Below the pieces are notes generated by a model, which saw only the letters and a program-made list of their open reading frames with translations, did not search any database and had not been told where the DNA came from. Below, piece after piece: positions 30,048 to 36,981 of a stretch of 39,504 nt of DNA; the first letter of the stretch is position 1; each line of letters starts with the position of its first letter. The DNA comes from Amycolatopsis eburnea. Its GTDB lineage: Bacteria > Actinomycetota > Actinomycetes > Mycobacteriales > Pseudonocardiaceae. The stretch is taken from the NCBI RefSeq assembly GCF_003937945.1, contig NZ_RSEC01000006.1:1-39504 (forward strand), in the 5' to 3' direction. A program made the translations under genes and the position numbers.

Positions 30048-31197
30048 CGGTGGTGCCCTCCTCGGGCTCGGTGGTGGTTTCGGGGCCGCGGATCGCGGCG
30101 AGCAGCGCAGGCAGGTCCGGCGGGGCCACCAGGACCTCGCGGGCTTTCGAGCCTCGCTTCGGGCCGACGACGCCGCGGGCCTCCAGCTGCTCGAGCAACG
30201 CCGACGCCCGGTTGAAGCTGATCTTCATGGACTTGGCGAGCAGGGACGCGCCGCCGAACTGGCCCTCGACCACGAGCGTGGCGGCCTGGCACAGCGGCTC
30301 GAAGTCGTGCTCGACGGGCGGGAAGCCGTCGATCATCTCGTCGACGACGCCGGTGATGGTGTCGATCACCTCGTCGACGAACGCGGCGTCACCGCGGCCG
30401 CCCTTGACGATCGTCACGCCGCCGTGCGGGCGCAGGCCTTCGCCGTTGCCGCGCGGCGGCGGCGGAGGGAGGTCGGGGTCGTGGACGGTGGCGTGCGGCC
30501 AGCGCGCGACGTCGCGGGTCTCCTCGTAGTGCGCGGGTGCGGCGTAGCCGCGGTAGACGCCACCGATCTGGATCAGCAGCGGCTCACGCTGGTGGTAGCG
30601 GTACACCTCGACCGGCGCACCGATGATCTTGGCGACGGCGGCGAACGCGGCGAGCGTCGCGCCGGCCAGGTCGGTGCGCGGCCGCGGCTCGATCGGCAGC
30701 CCGGTGTCCTTGTTGGTCGGCTTGCGGTTGCCGGGCACGTCGGCCAGCAGCCGCCACGCCATGCGCGGGTATTCCGCCAGCGGCTTCTCGGTGAACTGCA
30801 GCCGGAACCCGGCGCCGGCGTGCAGGCTCTGCTCGGCCTCGGCGACTACGACCTGTCCGGCCGGGCCGAGCTCCACCACCGTCGTGTGGTGCTTGTCGCC
30901 CTTGAGCTTGGGCCGGAACGCGGCGATCAACGCGCGGACGTCGTCGGCGCTCCACAGCGTCGGGCGGTTCCAGTAGCCCTCGCAGCGGACGTGGGTGTGC
31001 CCGAGCCGCCAGCCGTCGCCGGAGGTGCCGGCGACGATCTCGCGCTGTCCGGGCGGGGCGTCGGGGTTGCGGGCGCAGTGCAGCAAGATCCCGCACCACG
31101 GCGAGCCGTTGTTCTCCTCGTCGTGGATCGCGGTCTGCTGCAGCGCGCCCAGCAGCCGCAGCAGGTCCGCGGTCCCGACGGTGATCGACGACGTCAT
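30037..31197 (-). CDS. Clamp-like protein fused to FtsK-gamma DNA-binding domain, 386 aa
   Basis: The C-terminal about 65 residues closely follow the FtsK/SpoIIIE gamma winged helix: FEPLCQAATLVVEGQFGGAS, then SFNRASALLEQLEARGVVGP and GSKAREVLV. In FtsK this domain reads oriented chromosome motifs. No ATPase motor precedes it. Instead residues 1-230 resemble a DNA sliding-clamp-like fold (TADLLRLLGALQQTAIHDEE, AGFRLQFTEKPLAEYP, REPLLIQIGGVYRGYAAP), and a Pro-rich linker joins them. It may tether a clamp-like body to specific DNA or to the host clamp partners. The gamma part is firm; the clamp part is tentative. ATG overlaps the previous stop. Confidence 0.82.
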   Translation of the reverse strand: MTSSITVGTADLLRLLGALQQTAIHDEENNGSPWCGILLHCARNPDAPPGQREIVAGTSGDGWRLGHTHVRCEGYWNRPTLWSADDVRALIAAFRPKLKGDKHHTTVVELGPAGQVVVAEAEQSLHAGAGFRLQFTEKPLAEYPRMAWRLLADVPGNRKPTNKDTGLPIEPRPRTDLAGATLAAFAAVAKIIGAPVEVYRYHQREPLLIQIGGVYRGYAAPAHYEETRDVARWPHATVHDPDLPPPPPRGNGEGLRPHGGVTIVKGGRGDAAFVDEVIDTITGVVDEMIDGFPPVEHDFEPLCQAATLVVEGQFGGASLLAKSMKISFNRASALLEQLEARGVVGPKRGSKAREVLVAPPDLPALLAAIRGPETTTEPEEGTTDDQ

Positions 31198-31643
31198 CGG
31201 CGTACCCCGGCGCACGGCATCTGGTCCATGCCAGTGCCGCGGCAGCTGTCGCAGCCGTCGCCGGGCTGGATCTTGTCCGGCCCGGCGGTGAGGTCGGCGC
31301 AGCCGATGCACACGTGGGTGTTGCGGGGGCGGGCGCACGTCTCGCACGGGCCACCGGTCGTCGCCGCGGCCCGCAGCTCGACGAGAGTCGGGGGCGGCGC
31401 GATGCCCGCCAGCGCGGCGAGCGCGAAGCGGGCAGCGTCGCGGCCGCCGCGCAGCAGCTCGGTCCGCGCGCGGGCGATCCGACCCTCGGCGTGGTCGAGG
31501 TGGTCCAGCAGCAGCCGCATCCCGCAGTGCCCGAGCCCGCAGGAGCACCACGGGTCTCCGTCCGCGCGGGTGTGCAGCGTGCGCTGCCGGGCGACGAACT
31601 CGGCACCGTCGGGCCGCGTTGCCGGTTGCGTCGCGGCGGTCAC
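31194..31643 (-). CDS. Multi-zinc-finger protein, 149 aa
   Basis: Cys clusters occur at four places: CSCGLGHC, CETCARPRNTHVCIGC and CDSCRGTG plus a final MPC. The last is a DnaJ-like knuckle. A helical segment separates the first cluster from the others (LLLDHLDHAEGRIARARTEL). At least two zinc sites are likely. It overlaps both neighbours by 4 bases. Probably a nucleic-acid or protein adaptor; function unknown. Confidence 0.68.
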   Translation of the reverse strand: MTAATQPATRPDGAEFVARQRTLHTRADGDPWCSCGLGHCGMRLLLDHLDHAEGRIARARTELLRGGRDAARFALAALAGIAPPPTLVELRAAATTGGPCETCARPRNTHVCIGCADLTAGPDKIQPGDGCDSCRGTGMDQMPCAGVRR

Positions 31644-32005
31644 CGCAACGACTCCAGCGACGACGGCGCCAGCAGCGCGGTCAGGGCGTGCGCGACGCCG
31701 GGGCGGTACGCGGTCGCGACGGCCAGCGTCGACAGCAGCAGCTGCTCGGCGATCGCCAGGTCGTCCGCGTCGCGCGGGAGGCTGATGTTGACGTGGCGGT
31801 TCACGCTGGTGGCGCCTTCGAAGATCGACGCACCGATCAGCAGGCTGTCGTCGAGCTCCGGAGCGGGCTCGACGTCTTCGGTGAGCACGTGCGGCTCGTC
31901 GACGTGCTCGGCGGGCGGGCGCGGGTCGGCGCAGCCCGGGGCGCCCTGCGCCGGACCCGGCGTCATCACGGGCAGCTCGAACGGCGTGTCTGGTGCTTCG
32001 GGCAT
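31640..32005 (-). CDS. Hypothetical protein, 121 aa
   Basis: The N-terminal half is Pro/Glu/Asp-rich and likely disordered (MPEAPDTPFELPVMTPGPAQ). The C-terminal half is ordered: SVNRHVNISLPRDADDLAIA and EQLLLSTLAVATAYRPGVAH, then ALTALLAPSSLESLR. One base of its ATG is shared with the preceding stop. No motif indicates function. Confidence 0.58.
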   Translation of the reverse strand: MPEAPDTPFELPVMTPGPAQGAPGCADPRPPAEHVDEPHVLTEDVEPAPELDDSLLIGASIFEGATSVNRHVNISLPRDADDLAIAEQLLLSTLAVATAYRPGVAHALTALLAPSSLESLR

Positions 32006-32235
32006 CAGGTGGTCCTTCCGGTGAGGGTGGCGAGCACGGTGCCCGCGGGGTGGTGTCCGATGTGGACGGCGTCGAGCAGCTCGCGGCCGAGGTCGTCGCG
32101 CCAGGCGCACAGCAGGTCGGCCAGGAACCGCGACGGGCCGGGCAGTCGGGGGTGGTGACCGGCGCCGAGGACGTCCAGCAGCGCGTCGTCGAACGCGACC
32201 GGGTCGACGGCGGAGCGGCGGACCGCGGCGGTCAT
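32005..32235 (-). CDS. Small hypothetical protein, 76 aa
   Basis: Reads MTAAVRRSAVDPVAFDDALL, then LADLLCAWRDDLGRELLDAV and HHPAGTVLATLTGR. It is helical with one Cys and paired His residues. The ATG overlaps the previous stop (ATGA) and the TGA shares a base with the next ATG. No family is recognised. Confidence 0.58.
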   Translation of the reverse strand: MTAAVRRSAVDPVAFDDALLDVLGAGHHPRLPGPSRFLADLLCAWRDDLGRELLDAVHIGHHPAGTVLATLTGRTT

Positions 32236-32738
32236 GACCCGCTCCGTCGGGTGGCGGGCTGCGGCGCGGCCCAGGCAGCGTCGAACTCGCGGGTGAGGAA
32301 GTCCTCGTGGGTGTCGATCGCGGTGCCGCCGGGGAGGGTCTTGGCGATGTAGCGCCAGCGGCCGTCGCCGCGGCCGAGGTACCGCTGGGTGATCTTGACC
32401 TGCAGCTTGCCCTGGAACCACACGCGATCGTGCAGCCGGTAGGCGGGCTGCTCGGTCGGGTACACCAGCGGGGCCTCGTCGTCGGCGTCTCCGACGCGGT
32501 CGACGACGCGCACGACGATCGCCTGCCAGGCCGCGTGGTGCGGGCACGGTTCATGTCCCAGGTGGGCCTTGACCCACCGGCACGCCGGGCACACGCCGTC
32601 GGGGTCCGGGCCGTGCAGGAAGTTCAGCAGCGGGTTCGAGGGGAACGCGCCGCCCTTCGGCGGGGTGGGCTTCGGCGTGGACGGGCTGCCCGGGCCCGGC
32701 ACCGCGGACAGGTGCCGAGTGCCGTCCTCGGTGCTCAC
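32232..32738 (-). CDS. Hypothetical protein with zinc-finger segment, 168 aa
   Basis: After a Pro-rich N-terminus, residues about 45-70 read DGVCPACRWVKAHLGHEPC, then PHH, giving a C-x2-C...C-x2-H finger. A beta-rich domain follows (RLHDRVWFQGKLQVKITQRY, RWRYIAKTLPGGTAIDTHED), resembling small barrel domains. The GTG overlaps the SsgA-like gene's stop. The finger suggests nucleic-acid or protein binding. Confidence 0.62.
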   Translation of the reverse strand: MSTEDGTRHLSAVPGPGSPSTPKPTPPKGGAFPSNPLLNFLHGPDPDGVCPACRWVKAHLGHEPCPHHAAWQAIVVRVVDRVGDADDEAPLVYPTEQPAYRLHDRVWFQGKLQVKITQRYLGRGDGRWRYIAKTLPGGTAIDTHEDFLTREFDAAWAAPQPATRRSGS

Positions 32739-33244
32739 CGGTCACCGCCGCGGCCGGTCTCCTGCTCGATCATCGCGCGCAGCTCGGCGCCGATCGCGTC
32801 CAGGCTCGGCGCGATGTGCGGCTCCGCGGCCAGCGCGATGATCCCGTCGAACGCCGTCAGCGCCGCCTGGACGTCGACCATCTCGACCGACACCCGGTAA
32901 GCGCGGTTCGCCCGGCGATCCACCAGGGCGAACTCGACGAACTGCCCGCACGCGTGCGGGGCGATCGCGACGTCGCTGCCCGGTCGGGTACCGACCACGG
33001 CGGCCCGGCCCTCGGCCAGCGTGCGGCGGGCGAAGATCCACTCGGACCGCTCGCCGGGCCCGATGAGCGCGTAGTCGAGCAGCATGGTCACCGCGAACGG
33101 CTCGGCGGGGTCGTAGCGGAACACGATCGGGATCCGCTTGGCGACCGCGGCCTGGCCAGCGGCGAAGCGGTGCTCGATCAGCATCCCGTGCGTGCCGTAG
33201 CTGAACGGCGCGGAGCGGGCGGGGGTGGTCTCCGGTGTGGTCAT
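32735..33244 (-). CDS. SsgA-like (SALP family) protein, 169 aa
   Basis: The segment KRIPIVFRYDPAEPFAVTML matches the hallmark I-P-V-x-x-x-Y-x-x-x-D-P-(Y/F)-A-V of SsgA-like proteins. It continues with SEWIFARRTLAEG (W-x-F-A-R-x-L-L-x-E-G), a G-x-x-D-V-x-I/V-x-P stretch (GSDVAIAPH) and a beta strand EFALVDRRANRAYRVSVEMV. SALPs are known from actinomycetes, where SsgA and SsgB recruit FtsZ and steer septum placement and sporulation. A phage copy in the early operon could alter host division or development. The C-terminal extension past the family end (EPHIAPSLDAIGAELR) is unlike standard SALPs. ATG overlaps the previous stop. Confidence 0.82.
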   Translation of the reverse strand: MTTPETTPARSAPFSYGTHGMLIEHRFAAGQAAVAKRIPIVFRYDPAEPFAVTMLLDYALIGPGERSEWIFARRTLAEGRAAVVGTRPGSDVAIAPHACGQFVEFALVDRRANRAYRVSVEMVDVQAALTAFDGIIALAAEPHIAPSLDAIGAELRAMIEQETGRGGDR

Positions 33245-33648
33245 GGCTGCTCCTTCCGGATGAGGGCGACCCAGTCGCTGACGGCGGCGCTGGGCAGGGT
33301 CTGGTCGCGCCAGTGGGTGCGGTAGCCGGGCGGGGCGTCGATCACCAGCCACGGCCGGCCGCGGACGCCGGTGGGGCGGCGCGGGTCGCGGACGGCCAGC
33401 ACGCCGTCCGGTGACTCGCGCAGCTCGCGGGCCAGCAGCGGGTTCGGTGGCCCGGGCGGGGGCCCGGCGGTCACCCAGTCCGGCAGCGGCTGCAGGCCGC
33501 GCGGGTCGGGCGGTGCCGCGTTGACCTGCCGGGCCAGCTCGGCGAAGGCCTTCGTCACAGGCGAGGGAGGCGTGCTCGGGCCGGGCTGCGCGGCGAGCCA
33601 GCTGTGGACCTCGTCGATGACCACGATCGGTGTGCGCCAGAAGTTCAC
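33241..33648 (-). CDS. Hypothetical protein, 135 aa
   Basis: From the GTG at 33648 the product reads NFWRTPIVVIDEVHSWLAAQ, then TKAFAELARQVNAAPPDPRG and RGRPWLVIDAPPGYRTHWRD, ending AVSDWVALIRKEQP. The early VVIDEVHSW looks like a Walker B strand, but no Walker A is present, so ATPase activity is not supported. Pro-rich linkers separate ordered pieces. It directly precedes the SsgA-like gene with a 4-base overlap. Confidence 0.58.
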   Translation of the reverse strand: MNFWRTPIVVIDEVHSWLAAQPGPSTPPSPVTKAFAELARQVNAAPPDPRGLQPLPDWVTAGPPPGPPNPLLARELRESPDGVLAVRDPRRPTGVRGRPWLVIDAPPGYRTHWRDQTLPSAAVSDWVALIRKEQP

Positions 33649-33652
33649 GCAA

Positions 33653-34084
33653 TCACCGCCCCTCGGCGGCGTCGCCGCGCTGCGGGCACCCGGCGGCGGG
33701 CTCGTCGCAGCTGGGGCGGACCGGCGGGGTGTAGGGCACCGCGGGCTCGGTGGGCGCGGCCGCGTCCGGCGAGGTCGGCTTGTCCAGCCCGGCCTCGACC
33801 GCGGCGACGAACGCCGCGGCCGCGGTCGCGGCGAAGACACCCGCGGCCAGAAGCGCGGCCACCTGCGGACGGAGCGCCTCCGTCAGCCGCGTGAACGACA
33901 GGACCGCGCGCTTCAGCTCGGCGCGCTGCCCGTCCTCCGACGCCGGCGGCGGCGTGTCCAGCTCCTCGGCGAAGATCTCCTCGACCTTCTGCCCGGCCGC
34001 GCGGAGGTTCACCTGACGAGCGGCGCCGCGCGCCGCGCGCCGGATCGGGCCCGCCGGCTTCGGGTCCTTGCTGGGCTTGACCAT
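33653..34084 (-). CDS. Membrane-associated hypothetical protein, 143 aa
   Basis: A charged N-terminal half (MVKPSKDPKPAGPIRRAARG, EEIFAEELDTPPPASEDGQR) is followed by a helix and one hydrophobic segment (VAALLAAGVFAATAAAAFVA, about residues 82-105), then an acidic/Pro tail with two Cys. Single-pass topology is likely. Its start shares one base with the upstream stop. It lies two genes upstream of the SsgA-like gene, so a membrane link to division is possible but not shown. Confidence 0.6.
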   Translation of the reverse strand: MVKPSKDPKPAGPIRRAARGAARQVNLRAAGQKVEEIFAEELDTPPPASEDGQRAELKRAVLSFTRLTEALRPQVAALLAAGVFAATAAAAFVAAVEAGLDKPTSPDAAAPTEPAVPYTPPVRPSCDEPAAGCPQRGDAAEGR

Positions 34085-34746
34085 CACGCGTTCCGTTCGC
34101 TCGAGGTGTGGGTGCACTGGGTGCAGCCGAAGACCCCGGTGACGGGGTCGAGGGTGCGTTCGGGGTGGCCGCAGCCCGGGCAGTCCGCATCGATCGCGAG
34201 CAGCGGTACCCCGGCCCGGGCGCGCTCGTAGGCGATCGCGTTGCGCAGCCGCACGATCAGCAGCTCGGCCGCGGCGAGGGACAGCCGCACGTCGTCGCAG
34301 ATCTCGATCGCCCGCGCGGAGCTGTAGACCGTGGGCACCGGGTCGCGCGGCTCGTCGTACGGCGTGGCCGGGACCTGGCCCCAGCGGGCGTACTCGTAGC
34401 CGCCGGTGGTGTGCATGCACACCTCGTCGGGGGCGTTCCCGGCCGCCCGGGTCGGGGCGAACTCGGGCAGCAGCTCGACCGCGCCGGCGCGGCGGGCGGT
34501 GAGCCCGTCGACGGCGGCCTGCCGGGAGTCGTAGCGCAGACCGGTGGACCAGCGCGCGTCGGCGTCGCCGTCCTCGCGCCAGCACGCCCACCACTTCCGG
34601 GCGCCGTAGCGGTGGCCCTGCCACTTGCGGCCGTCGCCGACCCAGCCGACCCAGCGGTCGCCGTCGTGCACGCGGTAGGTCACGGACCCGCCGGAGTGCA
34701 TCGCGTCCTCGTTGCGTTCCTTGCGCAGCGTCAGCTCGGCCATCAC
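34084..34746 (-). CDS. Zinc-ribbon hypothetical protein, 220 aa
   Basis: The C-terminus holds CPGCGHPERTLDPVTGVFGC and TQCTH, a clear four-Cys zinc ribbon. The N-terminus is Trp- and Gly-rich (RVHDGDRWVGWVGDGRKWQG, RKWWACWRED), and a helix follows (IEICDDVRLSLAAAELLIVRL). The start is GTG 34746 or ATG 34743; both overlap the preceding stop. No domain name can be given beyond the ribbon. Confidence 0.63.
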   Translation of the reverse strand: MMAELTLRKERNEDAMHSGGSVTYRVHDGDRWVGWVGDGRKWQGHRYGARKWWACWREDGDADARWSTGLRYDSRQAAVDGLTARRAGAVELLPEFAPTRAAGNAPDEVCMHTTGGYEYARWGQVPATPYDEPRDPVPTVYSSARAIEICDDVRLSLAAAELLIVRLRNAIAYERARAGVPLLAIDADCPGCGHPERTLDPVTGVFGCTQCTHTSSERNA

Positions 34747-35093
34747 GCATCACCGCCAGCTGCGAGGCGCGCGGCGCGGTTGTCGGCCAGTTCCTTCAGC
34801 TTCGCGGCACGCTGGCCGGCGCCCGGGTCGTCGCCGAACTCCTCCAGCGTCATGATCGACAGCAGCGACAGCGCGTGTGCGTAGGCCTTCGCCTCGCCTT
34901 CGTAGACCCCAAGCACGAGAACCGCGTCGCCGTCGCGCGCCTCGGCGGCGCGGGCCGCCGACACGTCGCGGGACTCGATCAGGCTGGCCGTGTACTTCGC
35001 CAGCTGCTCGCGCAGGAGCTCGGCGGACCAGCGCGACTTCCCGTCCCGCCCCTTCACCAGGCCCGGACGGGACCGCTTCACCGTGGCCTTCAC
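34743..35093 (-). CDS. Basic hypothetical protein, 116 aa
   Basis: The N-terminus is strongly basic (KATVKRSRPGLVKGRDGKSR), followed by helices WSAELLREQLAKYTASLIES and AYAHALSLLSIMTLEEFGDD, and a charged end (AAKLKELADNRAARLAAGG). Basic head and helical body suit nucleic-acid contact. The GTG at 35093 overlaps the previous stop (GTGA). No family is recognised. Confidence 0.58.
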   Translation of the reverse strand: MKATVKRSRPGLVKGRDGKSRWSAELLREQLAKYTASLIESRDVSAARAAEARDGDAVLVLGVYEGEAKAYAHALSLLSIMTLEEFGDDPGAGQRAAKLKELADNRAARLAAGGDA

Positions 35094-35599
35094 TCGCACA
35101 CCTCGATCCGGACCAGGCCGCCCAGGCGCACCTCGGCCAGCGCCTGGCCGAGCGCGCCGAGCCGCGGACCGCGCCCGGCGCACGCCGGGATGCCGCGGCG
35201 TGCGCGGCGCCCGCCGCAGGCCGGGGTGCCGAGCGCGCACTGCAGGCACACCGCGACGACGTTCAGCGGCTGGAACACGTCGCGGTCGTTGGGGTCGGGG
35301 TCGCCCCAGATCCGGACCGAGGTCACACGTCGCCGCTGCGGCAGGCACCACGGGCACTCGCGGGGCAGGAAGCCGGGGTCGACGGTCAGCTCGGTGTGGC
35401 GGCCGGGCCAGCGGGTCGCGGTCTGCTTCAGCAGCCGGATCCGCTCGGGGAGTTCGGGCATGAGGTCGTCCGGGCGGAGGCCGGCCGCGACCCGGTCGGG
35501 GATGGTGACCGGGCCGCGGCGTGCCCAGGAGAACGCCGCGGTGCACATCCGCGCGAGGCGGGAGCCGCCGGCGTTGAGGTCGAGGATCCGCACGGTCAT
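35090..35599 (-). CDS. Zinc-finger-like hypothetical protein, 169 aa
   Basis: Two Cys pairs occur, CPWCLPQRRR and VCLQCALGTPACGG, separated by a stretch with DPDPNDRDVFQPLNVVAV, consistent with one zinc site. The N-terminus starts MTVRILDLNAGGSRLARM. The C-terminus is Arg/Gly-rich, then hydrophobic (ALAEVRLGGLVRIEVCE). ATG overlaps the previous stop (ATGA). DNA binding is possible. Confidence 0.62.
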   Translation of the reverse strand: MTVRILDLNAGGSRLARMCTAAFSWARRGPVTIPDRVAAGLRPDDLMPELPERIRLLKQTATRWPGRHTELTVDPGFLPRECPWCLPQRRRVTSVRIWGDPDPNDRDVFQPLNVVAVCLQCALGTPACGGRRARRGIPACAGRGPRLGALGQALAEVRLGGLVRIEVCE

Positions 35600-36357
35600 C
35601 GGGCACCGCCGAGCAGCCAGAGCACGCCGACGCCGCCGAACACGGCCAGCGGCAGCAGCCCGAGCACCAGCTTCGCGATGAGGCGGGAGTGCCAGCGCTC
35701 CCAGTCCGCGGCGGCCTCGACGCCCTCGGCGACCTGGTCGACGAGCCAGCCGCCCAGGTCGCGCAGGAACACGACGAGCAGGCGCAGCACGTCGAGGAAG
35801 CGCTGCCACAGCGCGCGCAGCACACCGTGACGCGCGACGGCGGGAGCGGCGGGCAGCGTGCCGACCGCGGGCTGCAGCGCCGTCGGCGCGTTCTCCTCGA
35901 GGACCGCCGCGGCGTCGTCGCCGACGGCCGACAGCTGCTCGGTCACCTGGTCACCGGCGGTCTCGGCGGTGAGGGGGTGCTCCTCGAGGAGCAGCGTTGC
36001 GACCAGCCGCGGGACCGGGGCGGGCAGCTGGCCGGTGTCGGCCAGGGCCAGGACGCCGGCCTCGTCGAGCACCTCGACCTCGTCGAGCCCGACCACGACG
36101 GGCTTGCCGTCGTCGGCGAACGCGAGTTTGCACATCGGCCGGGTCCACTCCGGCGTGGCCGGGTAGATGGCGACGATCCAGGCGAGGCGGCCGTGGTAGT
36201 CGACCGGGCTGGTCTCCTTCGGTTCCGGCTTCTCCGGCCGGAACCGGCGGCCACCCGAACCGGCCTCGACCGGCAGGCCGAGCGCGGGCGTGTCGCCCGC
36301 CTTCAAGCGGTGGTCACGCCGAGACGCGTCGGTGTCGGTAGGCTTCATAGCGATCAC
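35596..36357 (-). CDS. Membrane-anchored protein, 253 aa, first gene of the early operon
   Basis: The N-terminal 45 residues are charged and flexible. Residues 52-140 look ordered (GRLAWIVAIYPATPEWTRPM, CKLAFADDGKPVVVGLDEVE). An amphipathic helical region follows (GVLRALWQRFLDVLRLLVVF), and the C-terminus is a clear transmembrane segment (LVLGLLPLAVFGGVGVLWLL). Tail-anchored topology is likely. The GTG at 36357 has AAAGGG upstream; ATG 36348 is a possible later start with no good site. It starts 29 bases after the hairpin at 36387-36417. Confidence 0.65.
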   Translation of the reverse strand: MIAMKPTDTDASRRDHRLKAGDTPALGLPVEAGSGGRRFRPEKPEPKETSPVDYHGRLAWIVAIYPATPEWTRPMCKLAFADDGKPVVVGLDEVEVLDEAGVLALADTGQLPAPVPRLVATLLLEEHPLTAETAGDQVTEQLSAVGDDAAAVLEENAPTALQPAVGTLPAAPAVARHGVLRALWQRFLDVLRLLVVFLRDLGGWLVDQVAEGVEAAADWERWHSRLIAKLVLGLLPLAVFGGVGVLWLLGGAR

Positions 36358-36386
36358 GGTGGAGCCCTTTCTTCTCGTTGATCACC

Positions 36387-36417
36387 GCCCGGCCCGTGTG
36401 TGCTCACGTGGCCGGGC
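36387..36417 (-). terminator. Stem-loop between Cro-like region and early operon
   Basis: GCCCGGCC-CGTG (36387-36398) pairs with CACG-T-GGCCGGGC (36405-36417) with one bulged T and a 6-base loop. It lies after the stop at 36427 and 29 bases before the early operon's GTG. There is little room for a promoter in between, so this may be a regulated attenuator of readthrough. Confidence 0.72.
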
Positions 36418-36426
36418 ACCTTGCGT

Positions 36427-36579
36427 TCAGGGGGTCAGCGGTTCAGCTGCCGGAGCGATCGGCGGCACGTCGTACTCGGGCGTCGCCGTCGTCGACGTGG
36501 ACTCGCCTGCCGTCTTCGGGTCGAGGCGCGGATCGAGCCAGTCAGCGACCGGATCCACCGGCGTCTGCGGATCGCTCAT
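36427..36579 (-). CDS. Small acidic hypothetical protein, 50 aa
   Basis: The ATG at 36579 overlaps the stop of the Cro-like gene (ATGA). The product reads MSDPQTPVDPVADWLDPRLD and then a Thr/Pro-rich tail. It has no recognisable domain and is probably disordered. It overlaps the 63-aa gene 36542-36733 in another frame by 38 bases. The coupling arrangement is the main support. Confidence 0.5.
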   Translation of the reverse strand: MSDPQTPVDPVADWLDPRLDPKTAGESTSTTATPEYDVPPIAPAAEPLTP

Positions 36580-36733
36580 CGGCCTGCGCTCGCCGCGGCC
36601 CGAACCGCACCGGCGCCAGCAGCACCGCCAGGCGGTCCTTCTGCCACGGCTGCAGCGGCGGAGCCGCGGCCGCCCGCTCCCTCGCCAGTGGGGCCCACCG
36701 CTCCCGGAATCGACGCTTCTCCGACTCGTCCAT
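36542..36733 (-). CDS. Small basic protein, 63 aa, overlapping frame
   Basis: The product reads MDESEKRRFRERWAPLARER and PPLQPWQKDRLAVLLAPVRF. The last part (P-P-L-x-x-x-Q-x-D-R-L-A-x-L-L) recurs in short actinobacterial proteins encoded beside XRE regulators. AGGGGAG precedes the ATG. It overlaps the 3' half of the Cro-like gene by 158 bases in a different frame, which is unusual; the overlapped part of that gene is low-complexity. Both may be made, or only one is real. Confidence 0.5.
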   Translation of the reverse strand: MDESEKRRFRERWAPLARERAAAAPPLQPWQKDRLAVLLAPVRFGPRRAQADERSADAGGSGR

Positions 36734-36980
36734 CGGGCTCCCCTGCCTTTGGGTCCATCAGGTCCCCGACGTCCACACCGAGTGCGGTGGCCAGCGCTTT
36801 GACGAGGCCAGGAGACGGGCCGTTGGTCCCGACCTCGACCTTGCTGATCGCGCTGAGATGAACGGGGTAGCCCTGTTCGGTGCACCGCGCGGCCAGCGCG
36901 GTGAGCGTCAGCCCCTGCGTCTCACGGATCTCGGTCAGCCGGTGACGGCTGAACGGGATCTCCAGGGTTCGTTTCGCCAT
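36576..36980 (-). CDS. XRE-family HTH regulator, Cro-like, 134 aa
   Basis: Residues about 10-72 form an XRE helix-turn-helix: RLTEIRETQGLTLTALAARC, HLSAISKVEVGTNGPSPGLV and KALATALGVDVGDLM. It is divergent from the other HTH gene and starts the leftward transcript, the position of Cro or an early activator. The last about 60 residues are Gly/Ala-rich low complexity. The ATG has no ribosome site; TTGCGG and TAGAGT with a 16-bp spacer place the transcription start at or next to the ATG, suggesting a leaderless mRNA. Three TAGCGA repeats cover this promoter. Confidence 0.8.
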   Translation of the reverse strand: MAKRTLEIPFSRHRLTEIRETQGLTLTALAARCTEQGYPVHLSAISKVEVGTNGPSPGLVKALATALGVDVGDLMDPKAGEPDGRVGEASIPGAVGPTGEGAGGRGSAAAAVAEGPPGGAAGAGAVRAAASAGR

Positions 36981-36981
36981 G

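Noticed and set aside
33241..33648. Walker-B-like VVIDEVHSW as evidence for an ATPase or terminase piece
   Set aside because: No Walker A or other ATPase motif is present in 135 residues.
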